Of a stretch of 64,000 bases of DNA, positions 16,456 through 25,278 are shown in pieces (position 1 is the stretch's first letter; every line of letters begins with the position of its first letter). Source of the DNA: Nocardia abscessus (lineage in GTDB: Bacteria > Actinomycetota > Actinomycetes > Mycobacteriales > Mycobacteriaceae); contig NZ_JADLQO010000009.1 in assembly GCF_015477775.1 (NCBI RefSeq), positions 62,001 through 126,000 of the forward strand. The letters are read 5' to 3'. A program made the translations under genes and the position numbers. Below the pieces are notes generated by a model that saw only the letters and a program-made list of their open reading frames with translations, searched no databases and had not been told where the DNA came from.

Positions 16456-17286
16456 ATGACCCGGATACCGCTGGCGGTCACCGCCGCAACGCTCGACGTC
16501 CCAGGCGCGCACCTGTACTACGAGCTGCGCGGCACGGGTCCGCTGCTGGTGCTGGTCGGCGCGCCGATGGACGCCGCCGCGTTCGCCCCCGCGGCCGAAC
16601 TGCTCGCCGCCGACCACACCGTGCTCACCACCGACCCGCGCGGACACCGCGGCAGCACACTCGACGATCCCGCCCGGGACTCGACCCCGGAACTGCGCGC
16701 CGACGACCTCGCCCGGTTGATCACGCAGGTGAACGCCGGGCCCGCCATGGTCTTCGGTTCCAGCGGTGGCGCGGTGACCGCACTCGCGCTGGCGCAGGCG
16801 CGTCCCGATCTGGTCACCACCGTGATCGCGCACGACCCCCCGATCAACGCGCTGCTCGCCGACCGGGACGCGCACCGCGCCGCGACCGAGGACATCGTCG
16901 CGACCTATGCCGCAGGCGATGTGCTCGGCGCGTGGCGCAAATTCTTCGCGTCCGCGAACATTCCGATGCCGGAGGAGGCGCTCGCGCAGATGTTCGGCCC
17001 GGAGCGCGACCCGCGGCAGCTGGCAAGCGAGCGCTATTGGTTCGCCAACGAGATCCGCGGCACCACCACCTGGGAGCCCGATCTCATCGCCCTGCAGGCT
17101 GTGCCTGCCCGCTTGGTCGTGGGCATCGGCGCGGATTCCGCCGGGCAGTTCTGTGATCGCACCTCGCGCGCGCTGGCCGCGGCGCTCGATATGGCGCCCA
17201 CGATGTTTCCCGGCGGACACACCGGGTTCGCCGACGATCCGGCCACCTTCGCCGTAAGGCTGCGCGAGATCGCGAGCACGCCATGA
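16456..17286 (+). CDS. Alpha/beta-hydrolase fold enzyme (copy 2)
   Basis: The 276-residue protein, from ATG 16456 with GAGGAG upstream, aligns along its length with the hydrolase at 14890-15726. Shared words include VPGA-LYYE, TVLTTDPRG, and FPGGHTGF; nucleophile Ser103 (GSSGG) and His255 are present. An upstream in-frame start at 16390 would add 22 unconserved residues. It is divergent from the TetR gene. The pair looks like a duplication whose copies may act on related esters. Confidence 0.85.
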   Translation: MTRIPLAVTAATLDVPGAHLYYELRGTGPLLVLVGAPMDAAAFAPAAELLAADHTVLTTDPRGHRGSTLDDPARDSTPELRADDLARLITQVNAGPAMVFGSSGGAVTALALAQARPDLVTTVIAHDPPINALLADRDAHRAATEDIVATYAAGDVLGAWRKFFASANIPMPEEALAQMFGPERDPRQLASERYWFANEIRGTTTWEPDLIALQAVPARLVVGIGADSAGQFCDRTSRALAAALDMAPTMFPGGHTGFADDPATFAVRLREIASTP

Positions 17287-17330
17287 CATCCGGAAGGCGC
17301 CGAATCAGCGTGACCGCGCTGCCATTCGGC

Positions 17331-17573
17331 TCACAAAGTGAATCGCCGCCCCTTCGCGGCCCACTCGCCCCGGCCCCTCGGCGTGATGGCCCAGCGGCCC
17401 CGGTGTCGGCAATCCATGATCAAACCGCGCGACTGTAGACGCAGCAACGCGCTGCGCACCGACCATGCGGTCAGTCGCGCCTGCTGAGCCAGTTGCTCGA
17501 CGGTGAGCAATCCGCCCGGCGCCAGCACACCCAGCACCGCGAAATCAGCGGCAGTCCTGGGTCGTCTCATCAT
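17331..17573 (-). CDS. Small winged-helix DNA-binding protein
   Basis: From ATG 17573, with AGGAAAGG upstream, the frame gives 80 residues. ADFAVLGVLAPGG followed by LTVEQLAQQARL and RSALLRLQSRGLI is a MarR/PadR-like winged helix, and the RGRWAITPRG wing is clear. There is no ligand domain. It converges with hydrolase copy 2. A longer frame reaching 17744 has no ribosome site. Likely a small transcriptional regulator; target unknown. Confidence 0.7.
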   Translation of the reverse strand: MMRRPRTAADFAVLGVLAPGGLLTVEQLAQQARLTAWSVRSALLRLQSRGLIMDCRHRGRWAITPRGRGEWAAKGRRFTL

Positions 17574-17773
17574 GTCGGAGCCTTTCCTTCGGGGAGAGGA
17601 CAACCGGGGGAACGACATCGGCGCGGCGGCCCCGAGTTGCCGAATCGACGGTAGAAGGCGCACCGATGCCCCCGCCACGATTTTGCGCGACTTTGCGAAC
17701 CACATTGACCGGCAACGCCTGCGGTGGGGACGATTGCACGACATCGTCCGCCAGCTCTCGCAAAGGATCAGCT

Positions 17774-18058
17774 ATGAACCTGCGACTTCTCGGATCCGGA
17801 TCCGACCATGGAGCTTGTCCCGCCGTGTACGCCACCGACACGGGCGTGCTCGTGGTGCAGGGCGATGCCACCGACCGGACCGGGACGGTTCTCGTGCCAC
17901 ACCAGTTGCTGGACTGGCTGGAGCCGGGGATGCGGCTACGGGTCGAGGCGAGCGGGACGTGTGGAGCGGTGCTGGTGGCCGGTGAGCCGGTCACCGATCC
18001 CGAACTGCTCGCCCAGTTGACGCTCGACTGTCACGAAACCGCCGTGGTGGTGCGCTGA
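17774..18058 (+). CDS. Small hypothetical protein of a DUF6879/XRE cassette
   Basis: The 94-residue product starts at ATG 17774 (AAAGGA six nt upstream). It has a beta-rich pattern: AVYATDTGVLVVQGD, then VLVPHQLLDWL and TLDCHETAVVVR. Its TGA overlaps the next ATG (TGATG), coupling it to the DUF6879 gene. Proteins of this size commonly precede DUF6879 and XRE-DUF5753 genes in actinobacteria. Function unknown; by position it may be a partner of the regulator. Confidence 0.65.
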   Translation: MNLRLLGSGSDHGACPAVYATDTGVLVVQGDATDRTGTVLVPHQLLDWLEPGMRLRVEASGTCGAVLVAGEPVTDPELLAQLTLDCHETAVVVR

Positions 18059-18651
18059 TGCTGCACGTGGTAGGCGACCGCTGTTTCGAGCCGCTCTTCC
18101 GGGCGGCTCGATTCCGCGCCTTCCATCTGGAGGTGAGAGACAACTACGTGCTGGAGGACGAGCAGGAAGCATTGCGCCGCTTCGGCGCCGGAGTAGCGTA
18201 CGAACGAGAGGAACAGCCCGAGTCATGGAAAGCCTGGGATGCTCTGATGGTCGAGTCCGCCGGTCGCGGGGTCGCGCTCGAACGACTAAGGGTCGTGACG
18301 GTCCCGCACTCCGACTACACCCGGTGGCTGTTGTCGGCGACCGACGACAACATCGCCACCGGCGAAATAGTGCGCTGGCTGCCGCGGCATCTGGTCGAGC
18401 CGGCGGACCTGCCGCACGACGACTACTGGCTTTTCGACACGAACACGATCGCGTTCAACACCTTCGCCGAGAACGGGGCGTTCGTGGGTCTGTCGATCAC
18501 TACTGACCCGGCGCTGGTCGCCCGCTGCCTGCAGGTGCGGGAACGGCTGTGGCCCAAGGGCATCGATCATCAGCGATATTGCGAGAGCGAGCACGTACCC
18601 GATGAACGGAGTGTCGGACGCACGCGAGGTGCTGGGTGCGCGCCTGCGTGA
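18058..18651 (+). CDS. DUF6879 family protein
   Basis: The 197-residue protein has the pattern of DUF6879: FRAARFRAFHLEVRDNY near the start, LERLRVVTVPHSDYTRWLL and WLPRHLVEPADLP-DDYWLFD in the middle. It overlaps the preceding gene by 1 bp and the following XRE gene by 50 bp, so all three are co-translated. DUF6879 proteins are found next to XRE-DUF5753 regulators and are thought to be their partners; biochemical function is not known. Confidence 0.8.
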   Translation: MLHVVGDRCFEPLFRAARFRAFHLEVRDNYVLEDEQEALRRFGAGVAYEREEQPESWKAWDALMVESAGRGVALERLRVVTVPHSDYTRWLLSATDDNIATGEIVRWLPRHLVEPADLPHDDYWLFDTNTIAFNTFAENGAFVGLSITTDPALVARCLQVRERLWPKGIDHQRYCESEHVPDERSVGRTRGAGCAPA

Positions 18652-19438
18652 ACTGCGTCGCGCCGCCCACCTGACCGGTCTGGAACTGGCCGCGAGATGT
18701 GGCTGGCATTCGAGCAAGGTCTCCCGGATCGAGGGCGGCAAGCAGACGCCTTCGGAAGCCGACCTCGCCGCCTGGTGCGAGGCGTGCGGCAATACCGCCG
18801 TGCTGGACGACCTGGTCGCCAACGCGCGCAATCTGCAGTCGATGTACCTGGAATGGCAACGCAGCGTCGCCTCCGGACACGCGCACAGGCAACGGCAATC
18901 GATCGACCTGGAGGCGCAGACCACGCAGATCCGCTGGTACGCGCCCGACACGCTGCCGGGACTGCTGCAAACCGAGGGTTACGCGCGCGCGATCCTGACC
19001 GCCTGCATCGCCGTCACCGGCGGGCGCGACGACCTGGAGGACGCGGTGGCCGCGCGCATGGCCCGCAAGCAGGTGCTCTTCCGGGTGAAACACCGATTCC
19101 ACTTCGTGGTCAACGAGACCGCGCTGTGGCGCACGGTCGGCGACGCCGCCACCATGGCCGAGCAACTCGCCTACCTGCTCGCGGTGATGGCCAACCCGAG
19201 GGTCAGGCTGGGCCTCATCCCGATCTGCGCCGACTACCGCGCCCCCGCGACGAACTTCGTGATCTACGACCGCGCGCAGGTGCTGACCGAAACGGTCTCG
19301 GCCGAGCTGACCATCACCCGGCCGTCGGAGATCGCGCTGCACGAGAAGACCTTCGCGATCCTCGCCGACCAAGCCGAGTACGGCGACCGTGCCCGATTGC
19401 TGATCGCGAACGCGCTGGAACGCCGGCGCGGTACCTAA
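18602..19438 (+). CDS. XRE-family regulator with DUF5753 domain
   Basis: The 278-residue protein carries an N-terminal helix-turn-helix (about 8-65: LRELRRAAHLTGLELA, SSKVSRIEGGKQTPS) and a DUF5753 sensor domain from about 95 (LPGLLQTEGYARAI onward). These regulators occur in many copies in actinobacteria, usually with small partner proteins, and link to development and secondary metabolism in Streptomyces. The gene starts within the DUF6879 gene in another frame. Confidence 0.88.
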   Translation: MNGVSDAREVLGARLRELRRAAHLTGLELAARCGWHSSKVSRIEGGKQTPSEADLAAWCEACGNTAVLDDLVANARNLQSMYLEWQRSVASGHAHRQRQSIDLEAQTTQIRWYAPDTLPGLLQTEGYARAILTACIAVTGGRDDLEDAVAARMARKQVLFRVKHRFHFVVNETALWRTVGDAATMAEQLAYLLAVMANPRVRLGLIPICADYRAPATNFVIYDRAQVLTETVSAELTITRPSEIALHEKTFAILADQAEYGDRARLLIANALERRRGT

Positions 19439-19486
19439 CCGGTCGGGGCAAGTGGACGCGGCCTGCGCACGTCCCACCATGGGCGG

Positions 19487-19590
19487 ATGTCGCTCGGTAC
19501 GCACGAGGCCGATCTGTTCGAGAGCTTCCGGGCGCTTGGAGGCGATCGCCTACCGGCTGCTGGGCTCGGCCGGTGAGCCCGACCGGTCGC
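19487..19590 (+). pseudogene. Frameshifted fragment of an ECF sigma-factor gene
   Basis: From ATG 19487 one frame reads MSLGTHEADLFESFRA; after a one-base shift near 19535 the neighbouring frame continues LEAIAYRLLGSAGEPD. Joined, these form the beginning of sigma region 2 of a SigJ/ECF41-like factor. The similarity then ends in unrelated sequence. Only about 30 codons survive, so this is a decayed relic. It recalls the two intact ECF41 genes at 5.5-9.1 kb. Confidence 0.5.
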
Positions 19591-19723
19591 AAGGTTCCCG
19601 AGACCCCGATCGGCTACGTCAGCCTGGGCTGCCGTCGTCACCTCGCTGCACCCGCCGTAGTGGAGACCCACCTCGCCGCATCGTGACGCGGCGCAGCGTT
19701 CGGGCGCGGCCGCGTACCGGAAC

Positions 19724-19748
19724 ACCGGTCCGCGTGGTGCGGACCGGT
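19724..19748. terminator. 10-bp stem hairpin downstream of the sigma relic
   Basis: ACCGGTCCGC (19724-19733) pairs perfectly with 19739-19748 across a 5-nt loop, followed on the plus strand by TTTCCC. It could end plus-strand transcription coming from the XRE operon before it runs into the convergent nuo operon. Confidence 0.5.
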
Positions 19749-19798
19749 TTCCCGGTCGGCACGGAACTCCCGGGTACGGCACGGCGGGGAAAACAGCG

Positions 19799-19827
19799 GT
19801 GCCGCCGCTGTCGCGCAGCGGCGGCAC
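19799..19827 (-). terminator. Intrinsic terminator of the nuo operon
   Basis: GTGCCGCCGCTG and its exact complement form a 12-bp stem with a 5-nt loop starting 20 nt after the nuoN stop codon. On the minus strand the stem is followed by CGCTGTTTTCC, a short U-tract. This is the expected end of the nuo transcript. Confidence 0.75.
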
Positions 19828-19846
19828 CAGAGCATCCGAGGCTCGG

Positions 19847-21472
19847 TCAGCGCACGAGTGTCGCCGCCTGGTCGGCCAGATCGAGCAGTGGCTGCGGATA
19901 GACGCCGAGCACGAAGGTGAACGCGGCGGTGATCGCCACGATCGTTGTGGTCAGCGGAGGGCTGACCAGCACCGGAGTGTCAGCGGGCGGATCGGTGAAG
20001 AACATCAGCACGATGACCCGCAGGTAGAAGAACGCCGCGACGGCACTGCAGATCACGCCGATGATGACCAGCGGTGTCGCGCCACCCGAGGCAGCGGCCT
20101 CGAACACCGTGAACTTGCTGACGAAGCCGCTGGTGAGCGGCAACCCGGCGAAGGAAAGCAGGAACAGCGCGAAAACCGTTGCCAGCCAGGGAGAACGGCG
20201 GCCGAGGCCGGCCCACCGCGCCAGGCCGGTGGCCTCGTCCCCGTCCGCTTCGCGGACCAGGCTGACCACGGCGAACGCGCCGAGCGTGCCGATGCCGTAG
20301 GCCGGCAGATAGAACAGCACCGCCGCGACGCCACGGTCGTTGGCGGCCACCGGGCCGATCAGCAGGAAACCGGCATGGGCCACCGAGGAATACGCGAGCA
20401 TCCGTTTGACGTCGGTCTGGGTGATCGCCATGACCGCGCCGACGGCCATGGTGGCGATCGCGACGGCCGCGAGGATCGGCCGCCAGTCGTCGCGCAGACC
20501 CGGAACGGCGACCTGCAACACGCGCACCAGCGCACCGATCGCGGCGATCTTGGTGGCCGCCGCCATGAAACCGGTGATCGCGGTGGGGGCGCCCTGGTAC
20601 ACATCCGGCACCCAGGACTGGAACGGCACCGCACCGATCTTGAACAGCAGACCGACCGCCAGCATCGCGACGCCGAGCACCGCCAGTGTCGCGTTGTCCG
20701 GATGCTGTGCGATCGCGTCCGCGATGCCGCCGAGCCGCACCGTGCCCGCTTGGCCGTACAGCAGCGCGACGCCGTAGAGGAAGAACGCCGAGGAGAACGC
20801 GCCGAGCAGGAAGTACTTCAGCGCCGCCTCCTGCGACAGCAACCGCTTGCGCCGGGCCAGCCCGCACAGCAGATACAGCGGCAGCGACAGTACTTCGAGG
20901 GCGACGAACATGGTCAGCAGGTCGTTGGACGCCGGGAACAGCAACAGGCCGCCGACGGCGAGCAGCGTCAGGGGGAACACCTCGGTGGTCGCGACGCCCG
21001 CGCGCAGCGCCGCCGCTTCGGCCGCGCTTCCGGGCACCGCCGAAGCCTGCGGTGTGAACGCGTCCACACCGCGTTCGAGGGTGGCGGCGGCCCGGCTCCA
21101 CGTTCCCGGGCCCGATCGGGCCTGCTGACGTGGTTCCGCTCCGCGCTCGGCGATGAACAGGACGCCGAGAATCGACACGACCACGATCGTGCCCTGCAGG
21201 AACAACGTGACGCCGTCGATGGCGACGGCCCCCGCGACAGCGGTGGTCTCGGTGCCCGCGAGCGCCACGACGGCGGCCAGTGCGGCGGCCAACCCGGCCA
21301 GGCTCAGCACCAGGTGGGTGGCGTAGCGGTAGCGCCGGGCGACGAACGCTTCGGCGAGGACACCGAGCACGGCGACGCCGAACACGATGAGCATGGGGGA
21401 CAGGGCGCCGTATTCGATGCTCGGCGCGGGAATGCTCGCGGCGAGTGTCGTGGTGGAGGCGAGGTCGTTCAC
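19847..21472 (-). CDS. nuoN: NADH-quinone oxidoreductase subunit N
   Basis: This 541-residue antiporter-like subunit of the complex I membrane arm has about 14 helices. It carries family words such as FVALEVLSLPLYLLCG, the broken-helix region around IGAVPFQSWVPDVYQGAP, and TQTDVKRMLAYSSVAHAGF. The GTG start at 21472 overlaps the nuoM stop (GTGA). The much longer open frame upstream merely shadows nuoM. A loop at about 105-145 (RQQARSGPGTW onward) is longer than in enterobacteria. Last gene of the operon, followed by a terminator. Confidence 0.95.
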   Translation of the reverse strand: MNDLASTTTLAASIPAPSIEYGALSPMLIVFGVAVLGVLAEAFVARRYRYATHLVLSLAGLAAALAAVVALAGTETTAVAGAVAIDGVTLFLQGTIVVVSILGVLFIAERGAEPRQQARSGPGTWSRAAATLERGVDAFTPQASAVPGSAAEAAALRAGVATTEVFPLTLLAVGGLLLFPASNDLLTMFVALEVLSLPLYLLCGLARRKRLLSQEAALKYFLLGAFSSAFFLYGVALLYGQAGTVRLGGIADAIAQHPDNATLAVLGVAMLAVGLLFKIGAVPFQSWVPDVYQGAPTAITGFMAAATKIAAIGALVRVLQVAVPGLRDDWRPILAAVAIATMAVGAVMAITQTDVKRMLAYSSVAHAGFLLIGPVAANDRGVAAVLFYLPAYGIGTLGAFAVVSLVREADGDEATGLARWAGLGRRSPWLATVFALFLLSFAGLPLTSGFVSKFTVFEAAASGGATPLVIIGVICSAVAAFFYLRVIVLMFFTDPPADTPVLVSPPLTTTIVAITAAFTFVLGVYPQPLLDLADQAATLVR

Positions 21473-23097
21473 TTGTGGGCACCTCCGGGATGTTGGGCCG
21501 GTCCCGCTTCGGGCCGTGGGGGTGTCGCGGGTGCGGGATCGGTCCGGCCGATGGTGGTGAGCGTCTGGCTCACCGCGGGATTGATGAAGTCGGTGAGGAC
21601 TTTCGGATAGATGCCGAGGAACAGCAGCGCGGCGATCAGCGGGACCACCACGGCGAGCTCGCGCGGCGCCAGATCGTAGATCCGCTCGTTGCCTTCCTTC
21701 ACCGGCCCGGTCATCATCCGCTGATAGAGCCACAGCACGTACAGCGCGGCGAGCACGAGCGCGACGGCGGCGACCACGGCGGCGAACTGGTAGCGGGCGA
21801 ATGTCCCGATCAGCACGAGGAATTCGCTCACGAACGGGGCGAGACCGGGCAGCGACAGCGTCGCAAGACCGGCGATGAAGAACGTGCCCGCCAGCACCGG
21901 CGCCACCTTCTGAACGCCGCCGTACGCGGCGATGAGCCGGGTTCCCCGCCGCGACACCAGGAATCCGGCCACCAGGAACAGCGCGGCGGTCGAGATGCCG
22001 TGATTGACCATGTACAGCGTCGCCCCGGTCTGGCCCTGGCTGGTCATGGCGAAGACGCCGAGGATGATGAACCCGAAGTGGGAGATCGAGGTGTAGGCGA
22101 TCAGGCGCATCACGTCGGTCTGCCCGATGGCCAGCAGGGCGCCGTACACGATGCCGATCACCGCGAGCGTGATCACCAGCGGCGCATAGGTGTCGGACGC
22201 GCCGGGGAACAGCGGCAGGCAGTAACGCAGCATACCGAAGGTGCCCACCTTGTCGACCACCGCCATCATCAGCACCGCGCTGGAGGGAGTGGCGGCGACG
22301 GCGGCGTCCGGCAGCCAGGTGTGCAATGGCCACAGTGGCGCTTTGACCGCGAAGGCGAACATGAAGCCGAGGAACAGGGCATTGAGCACCGCGGGCCCGG
22401 CGCCGAGCTCGCCTGCGTTGGCCGCCGCGACCACGGTGCGGAGATCGAAGGTGCCCGAGGAACCCTCGCCCAGCCCTTCTCGTGCGGTGAGTACGTACAA
22501 CCCGATGACCGCGGCCAGCATGATCAGCCCGCCGAACAGGTTGTACAGCAGGAACTTCACCGCCGCGCGCGAGCGCTGCCTGCGCTGCAACGCGTCGCCG
22601 GTGCGTGGCCCGAATCCGCCGATGAGGAAGTACATCGGGATGAGCATCGCCTCGAAGAACACGTAGAACAGCAGGATGTCCAGGGCGAGGAAGGAGATCA
22701 GCACCATCGCCTCGACGAGCAGGATGAGCGCTACGTAGGTGTGCGCCACCCGCTTTCCACCGCCGACTTCGCGTTCGTCGTGCCAGCCCGCCAGGATCAG
22801 CAAGGGAACCAGGGCCGCGGTCAGCAGCACCAGCACCAGCGCGATGCCGTCCAGCCCGAGGGTGTATCCGGCGCCGAACGCCGGAATCCACTGATGGGAT
22901 TCGACGAACTGGTATTGGGCGCCCGCGGTGTCGAACCGGACGGCGAGCCCGACGCCGATACCCAGCACCAGCACCGAGAAGCCCAGTGCCACGGCACGTG
23001 CGAGGGTGCGTCGCGCGGCGGGCAGCACGAGCACGATCGCCGCACCGGCGACCGGAACCAGCCACAGCGTCGTCAACCAGGGGAACTCGTTCACCAC
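21469..23097 (-). CDS. nuoM: NADH-quinone oxidoreductase subunit M
   Basis: The 542-residue antiporter-like subunit contains FFEAMLIPMYFLIG with its conserved Glu, the Lys-bearing WLPDAAVAATPSSAVL segment and IGQTDVMRLIAYTSISHFGF. It pumps protons in the membrane arm with NuoL and NuoN. Two GTG codons (23097 and 23094) overlap the end of nuoL; the second gives the usual GTGA arrangement. The C-terminal tail is short and Pro-rich. Confidence 0.96.
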   Translation of the reverse strand: MVNEFPWLTTLWLVPVAGAAIVLVLPAARRTLARAVALGFSVLVLGIGVGLAVRFDTAGAQYQFVESHQWIPAFGAGYTLGLDGIALVLVLLTAALVPLLILAGWHDEREVGGGKRVAHTYVALILLVEAMVLISFLALDILLFYVFFEAMLIPMYFLIGGFGPRTGDALQRRQRSRAAVKFLLYNLFGGLIMLAAVIGLYVLTAREGLGEGSSGTFDLRTVVAAANAGELGAGPAVLNALFLGFMFAFAVKAPLWPLHTWLPDAAVAATPSSAVLMMAVVDKVGTFGMLRYCLPLFPGASDTYAPLVITLAVIGIVYGALLAIGQTDVMRLIAYTSISHFGFIILGVFAMTSQGQTGATLYMVNHGISTAALFLVAGFLVSRRGTRLIAAYGGVQKVAPVLAGTFFIAGLATLSLPGLAPFVSEFLVLIGTFARYQFAAVVAAVALVLAALYVLWLYQRMMTGPVKEGNERIYDLAPRELAVVVPLIAALLFLGIYPKVLTDFINPAVSQTLTTIGRTDPAPATPPRPEAGPAQHPGGAHK

Positions 23098-24977
23098 AAC
23101 CTCACCGCCAGCAGGGCGGCGGCCACCAGGGCCGCGCCGGTGAACATGGACAGGGCATAGGACCGCACGAACCCGGACTGCACTCGCCGGGCTCGCGCGG
23201 ACAACCCGCCGATCAGCGCCGCGGTGCCGTTGACGACGCCGTCGATGCCGCGGTTGTCGAGGAAGACCAGCGCCCGGGTCAGGTGCTGGCCGGGCCGCAT
23301 GAACGCGGCTTCGTTGACCGTGTCGCCGTAGAGGTCGCGGCGTGCCGCGACGGTCAGCCCGGAGACGGCTTCGGGTGCGGTCTCGGGGATGTCGCGCCGC
23401 GCGTACTGCGAGTAGGCCACCGCGACACCGACGGCGACCACGCCGAGCGCGAGTATCGTGACCAGCGCCGCGGGAACGGTTTCGGTGCCGTGGTGGGCGC
23501 CGACGACCGGTTCGAGCCAGTTCTGCAGCGAGGAGCCGAAGACGAACACCGCGCCCGCGCCGACCGAGCCGATCGCGAGCAGGATCATGGGACCGGTCAT
23601 CACCGCGGGGGACTCGTGCGGGTGGGTGTCCGGTTTCCAGCGGCGCTCACCGAAGAACGTCATGAGCATGACGCGCGTCATGTAGAACGCGGTGAGGCCC
23701 GCGCCGAGCAGCGCGACCAGCCCCAGCGCGATCCCACCGATGCCGCCTTGGTTGAACGCCGCCTCGATGATCCGGTCCTTGGAGAAGAACCCGGCGAACG
23801 GCGGGACGCCGATGATGGCGAGGTAGCCGAGACCGAAGGTGACGTAGGTGATCGGCAGCAGGGTGCGCAGGCCGCCGTAGCGGCGCATGTCGGTTTCGTC
23901 GTTCATCGCGTGCATCACCGAACCGGCGCCGAGGAACAGTCCGGCTTTGAAGAACCCGTGGGTGAGCAGATGCATGATGGCGAAGGCGTACCCGGCGGGG
24001 CCTAGTCCGGCGGCCAGCACCATGTAGCCGATCTGGCTCATGGTGGAGGCGGCCAGCGCCTTCTTGATGTCGTCCTTGGCGCAGCCGATGATCGCGCCGA
24101 ACAGCAGGGTGACCGCGCCGACCAGCACCACCCCGAGCCGGGCGTCCGGGGCGAGGTCGAAGATCGCGTTGGAGCGCGCGATCAGGTACACACCGGCGGT
24201 GACCATGGTGGCGGCGTGGATGAGCGCCGACACCGGGGTGGGGCCCTCCATGGCGTCACCGAGCCAGGATTGCAGCGGCACCTGTGCGGACTTGCCGCAG
24301 GCGGCCAGCAGCAGCAACAGGCCGATCGCGGTGAGCGTGCCTTCGCTCGCGGCGGGTGCGCCACCGAACACGACCGCGAAGTCGACCGACCCGAACGTCG
24401 CGAACATGACCATCATCGCGATCGCCAAGCCCATGTCGCCGACCCGGTTCACCACGAACGCCTTCTTGGCGGCCGTTGCGGCCGACGGCTTTTCGTGCCA
24501 GAACCCGATCAGCAGGTAGGAAGCCAGGCCGACGCCCTCCCAACCGAGGTAGAGCACGAGGTAGTTGTTCGCCAGGACCAGCAGCAGCATGGCCGCCAGG
24601 AACAGGTTGAGGTAGGCGAAGAACCGCCGCCGCGCCGGGTCGTGGCTCATGTAGCCGATCGAGTAGACGTGGATCAGTGAGCCGACGCCGGTGATCAGCA
24701 GCGCGAAACACATCGAGAGCTGGTCCAGTTGCAGCGCGAAGTCGACCTGCAGGCCGGCCACGGGCACCCAGCTGAACAGGTCCGCGTGCACCGCGCGTTC
24801 GGCGGTGTCGCGCCCGAGCATGTCGGTGAAGGCGAGCACGGCGACGCCGAACGAGGCCAGCGCCGTCACGGTGCCGAGCAGATGACCCCACTTGTCGGCG
24901 TAGCGTCCGGTCAGCAGCAGGACGATCGCACCCGCCAGGGGGAGGGCGGGCAGCAGCCAGAGCGTTGCGGTGTCCAC
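23091..24977 (-). CDS. nuoL: NADH-quinone oxidoreductase subunit L
   Basis: At 628 residues this is the largest antiporter-like subunit. It has YLGWEGVGLASYLLIGFWHE, the core PLQSWLGDAMEGPTPVSALI segment, and KDDIKKALAASTMSQIGYM. The C-terminus has the long amphipathic helix region plus a final transmembrane helix (ALVAAALLAVRLW). GTG start 24977 follows the nuoK stop by one base. The order nuoK-L-M-N is canonical. Confidence 0.96.
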   Translation of the reverse strand: MDTATLWLLPALPLAGAIVLLLTGRYADKWGHLLGTVTALASFGVAVLAFTDMLGRDTAERAVHADLFSWVPVAGLQVDFALQLDQLSMCFALLITGVGSLIHVYSIGYMSHDPARRRFFAYLNLFLAAMLLLVLANNYLVLYLGWEGVGLASYLLIGFWHEKPSAATAAKKAFVVNRVGDMGLAIAMMVMFATFGSVDFAVVFGGAPAASEGTLTAIGLLLLLAACGKSAQVPLQSWLGDAMEGPTPVSALIHAATMVTAGVYLIARSNAIFDLAPDARLGVVLVGAVTLLFGAIIGCAKDDIKKALAASTMSQIGYMVLAAGLGPAGYAFAIMHLLTHGFFKAGLFLGAGSVMHAMNDETDMRRYGGLRTLLPITYVTFGLGYLAIIGVPPFAGFFSKDRIIEAAFNQGGIGGIALGLVALLGAGLTAFYMTRVMLMTFFGERRWKPDTHPHESPAVMTGPMILLAIGSVGAGAVFVFGSSLQNWLEPVVGAHHGTETVPAALVTILALGVVAVGVAVAYSQYARRDIPETAPEAVSGLTVAARRDLYGDTVNEAAFMRPGQHLTRALVFLDNRGIDGVVNGTAALIGGLSARARRVQSGFVRSYALSMFTGAALVAAALLAVRLW

Positions 24978-24978
24978 G

Positions 24979-25278
24979 TCAGAACTTCAGCAGGTTGGCG
25001 TCGTCGACCGAGGTCGAGCGGCGGGCGCGGAAGATGGTCATGATGATGGCCAGGCCGACGACCACCTCGGCCGCGGCGACCACCATCGTGAAGAACGCGA
25101 ACACCTGCCCGTCGAGGTTGGCGTGCATCCGGGCGAAGGTGACGAACGCGAGGTTCACCGCGTTGAGCATCAGCTCGATGCACATGAACACCACGATGGC
25201 GTTGCGCCGCAGCAGCACGCCGGCCGCGCCGATCGTGAACAGCAGGGCGGACAGGAACAGGTAGTTCTCGGGATTCAC
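24979..25278 (-). CDS. nuoK: NADH-quinone oxidoreductase subunit K
   Basis: The 99-residue subunit has three transmembrane helices with the conserved acidic residues in VVFMCIELMLNAVNL and VVAAAEVVVGLAI, which form part of the proton path next to NuoJ and NuoN. It starts at GTG 25278, overlapping the nuoJ stop by 3 bp. The longer frame reaching 26241 is a shadow of nuoJ. Confidence 0.95.
   Translation of the reverse strand: MNPENYLFLSALLFTIGAAGVLLRRNAIVVFMCIELMLNAVNLAFVTFARMHANLDGQVFAFFTMVVAAAEVVVGLAIIMTIFRARRSTSVDDANLLKF

Noticed and set aside
14890..17289. Minus-strand 799-codon frame ending in hydrolase copy 1
   Set aside because: Only the last 278 codons are the hydrolase; the rest shadows the TetR and second hydrolase genes.
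19847..23065. Apparent 1072-codon fusion of nuoM-region sequence with nuoN
   Set aside because: The extra N-terminal part is a frame shadow of nuoM; the NuoN start GTG overlaps the nuoM stop in the usual way. This contrasts with nuoHI, where both halves are real protein.
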